DNA of 46,059 nucleotides from an uncultured Prevotellaceae bacterium (GTDB lineage: Bacteria; Bacteroidota; Bacteroidia; Bacteroidales; Bacteroidaceae), in the NCBI GenBank assembly GCA_902771155.1, contig CACXVS010000019.1, positions 1 through 46,059 of the forward strand, written 5' to 3'. Numbering within the stretch: the first letter of the stretch is position 1; each line of letters starts with the position of its first letter. The position numbers and the translations under genes are program-made. A model generated the notes under the pieces. The model worked only from the letters and a program-made list of their open reading frames with translations, was not told the DNA's origin and made no database searches. This document shows, piece by piece, positions 43,417 through 46,059 of this stretch.

Positions 43417-44496
43417 ATGAAAATTTCCAAATGGGTAATCATCCTGCCCTTATACATCTGCACCTTTCTACCACTCAACGCCCAGACTGCCAGCAGTTAT
43501 TATACACCTGGTGTAACGACAGAGGGCGCTATCTACTTTCTGCCAAAGACTGCTGTTTCCATCACCATACAGATAGAAAAAAGCACCTATACCCCAGGCG
43601 ACTTCTGCAAATACTCTGAACGCTATCTGCGCATCCAAGACGTTTCCCCTAACCCATCCGTCAGTTACCGCATTACCAACATCCGTCAGGAAGCCTTCGC
43701 TGTTGCTGACACCACAAAGGGGTTTGCCGTGAAGTTCGATGTCAAGACCTCTGCCACGAATGTCCGCCTCTCCGATGACGGTATCTTGTTGGCGATCAAC
43801 GCGGAGCCCAAGAAGCTATCACTGCCCGAGCCTTTTGTGCCTGCCCTGCGACAAGCCATTATCAATCCTCGCCAATATATGAGTGAGGAGATTCTTGCAG
43901 CTGGCAGCACGGCTAAAATGGCAGAACTGACGGCACAGGACATCTACGAAATCCGGGAGAGCCGTAATCTGCTTATCAGAGGACAGGCTGACAACATGCC
44001 TAAAGACGGGGAACAACTCAAACTGATGCTCAGCCAACTTGACAAACAAGACCAGGCTCTTACCAGTCTCTTCACTGGCACCCTTATCAAGGATACAGCA
44101 GAATATACCTTCACCATCGTACCTGATAAGGAAATCAAGCACGATGTGCTCTTCCGTTTCTCTCAGAAACTGGGACTAGTGGATAAGGACGACCTCGCAG
44201 GCGTACCTTATTATATTAATATAGAAGATTTAAAGACGGTGCCAGCACCAGAGCCCGTCGATCCCAAGAAAAAGAATAAGCAAGTGGCTGGCATCTATGT
44301 CAATATCCCAGGGCGCCTTCGTTCAACGGTTTCTGATTCTCAAAAGGCAATCTTGACCACGGATTTCCCTGCCGGACAATTTGGCAATACAGAACTCCTC
44401 AGTGCAGCCCTCTTCAATAAGCGCTATACCACTCGTCTTTGGCTCAACCCTCTCTCTGGAGCCGTCGACAAATTAGAGGCCGAACAACCGAAATAG
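43417..44496 (+). CDS. secreted protein of unknown function (DUF4831-like)
   Basis: I use the ATG at 43417, 1 bp after the nnr stop, because it gives a clean signal peptide (MKISKWVIILPLYICTFLPLNAQ); ATG 43408 overlaps nnr, and the longer frame to 43282 lies inside it. The 359-residue product has a beta-rich N-terminal part ('VTTEGAIYFLPKTAVSITIQIEKSTYTPGDFCKYSERYL') and a conserved helical stretch with 'EEILAAGSTAKMAELTAQDIYEIRESRNLLIRGQADNMP', which I recall from the Bacteroidales DUF4831 family. Function unknown. It is translationally linked to nnr and ends at a bidirectional terminator. Confidence 0.85.
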   Translation: MKISKWVIILPLYICTFLPLNAQTASSYYTPGVTTEGAIYFLPKTAVSITIQIEKSTYTPGDFCKYSERYLRIQDVSPNPSVSYRITNIRQEAFAVADTTKGFAVKFDVKTSATNVRLSDDGILLAINAEPKKLSLPEPFVPALRQAIINPRQYMSEEILAAGSTAKMAELTAQDIYEIRESRNLLIRGQADNMPKDGEQLKLMLSQLDKQDQALTSLFTGTLIKDTAEYTFTIVPDKEIKHDVLFRFSQKLGLVDKDDLAGVPYYINIEDLKTVPAPEPVDPKKKNKQVAGIYVNIPGRLRSTVSDSQKAILTTDFPAGQFGNTELLSAALFNKRYTTRLWLNPLSGAVDKLEAEQPK

Positions 44497-44503
44497 AAAC
44501 AAT

Positions 44504-44532
44504 AAAGCCTCGCCAAGACTGGCGAGGCTTTT
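44504..44532. terminator. bidirectional terminator between convergent genes
   Basis: A 12-bp perfect stem (AAAGCCTCGCCA / TGGCGAGGCTTT) with an AGAC loop; the base supplies a T-run on both strands. It lies 8 bp after one stop codon and 7 bp before the other gene's stop. Confidence 0.9.
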
Positions 44533-44538
44533 CATTGG

Positions 44539-46059
44539 TTATTTGATAACGACCTTCCGGTTACCGTGGATATACACACCTTTCTTCACTGGTTTAGTAA
44601 TCCGCTGACCACTCAAGTCATACCAAGGCTGATCGATAGCTGCATCATCATACACTTGCTGGATACCGCTACGTCCTTTACTCTTGTGAGAAACACCACG
44701 AACCTTCACATCAGACATTGTCTTCTTTCCCCTTGTACGGACATCATTCGAGAAACCTGTACCGGCTTTCCACAAGTAAACGAATGTAATCTCATCGCTC
44801 AAGTACGGAATGTCGTAGTCACCCATCTCCTCCATATGAATGGCTACTGGTTCACTGTCGCCTACCTTTGCCATCAGATAAGCACCTTCGGCTTCCTGAG
44901 AGGTGACAATCACATAACCATCACCTGGTGGCACCATAAATGTCATTCCTGTAAACTGACTGGCATACTCTTCAGAGCCAGGCTCCACACCATTAGCTAG
45001 AAGGGCATCTAATGTAGAAGCGGATGTCGGAGTGTTAATCACAATACACTTTTCTTCTGTATCGTAACCATCTCCCTCTGGCGAACTCTGATTCTTCAGG
45101 GTGAAAAGGATATCGTTAATAATGGTATTCGAGAGATCCACTTCACTGCCATCGGCATTTATGAAGAATTCCTCGTCCATCCAATAATCCTCTTCTTTCA
45201 CAATCGGTTCCAATGTCGGAGGGGGCAGAGTTCCTTCCAATACCGTCAACTCATAAGAAGCGGAAGCAGACTCGTAATTATCAGAACCTTTGAAAGTCGC
45301 AGTAATCTTGACGGTTCCAACTCCTCTCAAAGTCACTTCTCCCGTGCTGCCTTCTACCTTTGCTATATATTTATCTGTTGATGAATAAACAAGCTGGAGA
45401 TCACGAGGAGTTATGGTAGCCTTGGGCGAGGTAAAGGACTCACCTAACGTGGCAGTTTCAGCCTCTGTATCAAATGTCACTGTTACAGCGGCTTTATTCA
45501 CTATCAAAGTAAAACTGACAGTCTTGGCCTGATAAGTATCATCACCAGCAAAGGCAGCTGAAATAACCGTTTGTCCTGCACCGACAATCTGAATCTTGTT
45601 ATTATTGCCAATGGTTGCAACATTTACATTGCTACTACTCCAAGTCAGGGACAACTGTTGTGGATTATTCAGACTGGGTGCCGACACTGTACCATCTCCA
45701 TAAGTAGCCGTTACCTTATCTGAAGCGAAACTAAGTTCCACCTCAACGGCATCGGCCTTCGACACGGTAAGTGTATAGCTGTCTTCAGCAGCATTATAGT
45801 TGGTGTTACCGTCAAACGAGGCCTTGATAGTCGTAGAGCCTGCACCCACCAATGACACAGCACCAGTGCTCTCATTCACCTTTGCCACACCTGTATTCGA
45901 TGAAGAATACTTAAGCACCAAACCTGCAGGACTTGTGGTGGCAGTCTGTCCGGCATAAGTCTCACCCATCTTGGCATTGGCTGTCTTTGAGGCAAACGTC
46001 ACCGTCGCAGCAGCCTTGTTAACAGTCAGGGTGTAACTGATCGTCGCTGCTGAATAGGA
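44539..46059 (-). CDS. Ig-repeat surface protein with type IX-style sorting tail (N-terminus cut by window edge)
   Basis: The minus frame is open through the right edge (507 codons), so the N-terminus and signal peptide are missing. Three complete Ig-like repeats of about 80 residues, plus the end of a fourth, follow one pattern: 'VTF...A..GE....P......L.YSSS....AKV...TG.V...G.G...I.A.F.G...Y..A...Y.LTV'. After a Pro-rich linker (TLPPPTLEPIV) comes a unique domain, then a tail 'YDLSGQRITKPVKKGVYIHG' ending in RKVVIK. Such tails are common in Prevotella and resemble type IX secretion C-terminal signals. It may therefore be cargo for the SprA pore encoded at 6.4 kb; this is inference. Confidence 0.85.
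   Translation of the reverse strand, partial: SYSAATISYTLTVNKAAATVTFASKTANAKMGETYAGQTATTSPAGLVLKYSSSNTGVAKVNESTGAVSLVGAGSTTIKASFDGNTNYNAAEDSYTLTVSKADAVEVELSFASDKVTATYGDGTVSAPSLNNPQQLSLTWSSSNVNVATIGNNNKIQIVGAGQTVISAAFAGDDTYQAKTVSFTLIVNKAAVTVTFDTEAETATLGESFTSPKATITPRDLQLVYSSTDKYIAKVEGSTGEVTLRGVGTVKITATFKGSDNYESASASYELTVLEGTLPPPTLEPIVKEEDYWMDEEFFINADGSEVDLSNTIINDILFTLKNQSSPEGDGYDTEEKCIVINTPTSASTLDALLANGVEPGSEEYASQFTGMTFMVPPGDGYVIVTSQEAEGAYLMAKVGDSEPVAIHMEEMGDYDIPYLSDEITFVYLWKAGTGFSNDVRTRGKKTMSDVKVRGVSHKSKGRSGIQQVYDDAAIDQPWYDLSGQRITKPVKKGVYIHGNRKVVIK

Overview
The window looks like a stretch of chromosome from a Bacteroidales bacterium, most likely a Prevotella-type organism (Prevotellaceae). Four things suggest this. 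Most promoters I can see are of the Bacteroidetes kind (-7 TAnnTTTG, often with -33 TTTG or TTGG about 19-21 bp upstream). There is a full-length type IX secretion translocon gene (sprA) directly behind ruvA. Shine-Dalgarno sequences are rare. The protein at the right edge ends in a Prevotella-style sorting tail. The genus is an inference from these traits; no rRNA gene is present. Nearly everything is coding, with tight co-oriented operons. I see no phage, insertion sequence or CRISPR array.

Left part (1-5.6 kb): a divergent promoter region (885-1271) separates a 52-residue secreted peptide plus a BMP-type substrate-binding lipoprotein (cut by the left edge) from a secreted protein of unknown function. 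It also holds a 53-bp near-perfect palindrome. Next comes a leftward operon ddh - purN - TPR/PP2C phosphatase lipoprotein (lysine/peptidoglycan, purine and signalling functions).

5.8-15.3 kb: a rightward block ruvA - sprA - secreted Asp-rich protein. It is visibly C-rich in third codon positions and ends at a second copy of the 53-bp palindrome, in the opposite orientation to the first. 15.4-17.7 kb holds a leftward DFND-motif (LruC/DUF4114-like) lipoprotein with its own promoter and terminator, and a small secreted DUF3828-like protein that ends the next operon.

17.2-23.9 kb: a leftward operon lplA - gcvT - gcvH - gcvPA - gcvPB - lpd - DUF3828-like. It encodes the whole glycine cleavage system together with the ligase that would lipoylate GcvH. 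A divergent promoter pair separates it from a rightward operon dxs - trkA - trkH - manA (isoprenoid precursor synthesis, potassium uptake, mannose-6-phosphate isomerase).

29.8-33.8 kb: a leftward operon glyS - FKBP-type PPIase lipoprotein - AAA/ABC-type ATPase - DUF4435 TOPRIM-like protein. The last two form a pair with the same two-component logic as the PARIS (AriA/AriB) anti-phage system, here inside a housekeeping operon. This is the most interesting locus. 34.0-35.3 kb: a one-TM protein of unknown function and a tRNA-Val(CAC), each driven by a nearly identical promoter cassette, then a terminator and a 21-bp tandem repeat array bounded by inverted repeats.

35.3-46 kb: an orphan Oar-like TonB-dependent receptor with its own promoter and terminator; a leftward operon hpt - adk - obgE - pgeF; a divergent, apparently leaderless nnr (NAD(P)HX repair) gene followed by a DUF4831-like secreted protein; and, past a bidirectional terminator, the C-terminal 507 codons of an Ig-repeat surface protein with a probable type IX sorting tail, a plausible cargo for the SprA machine.
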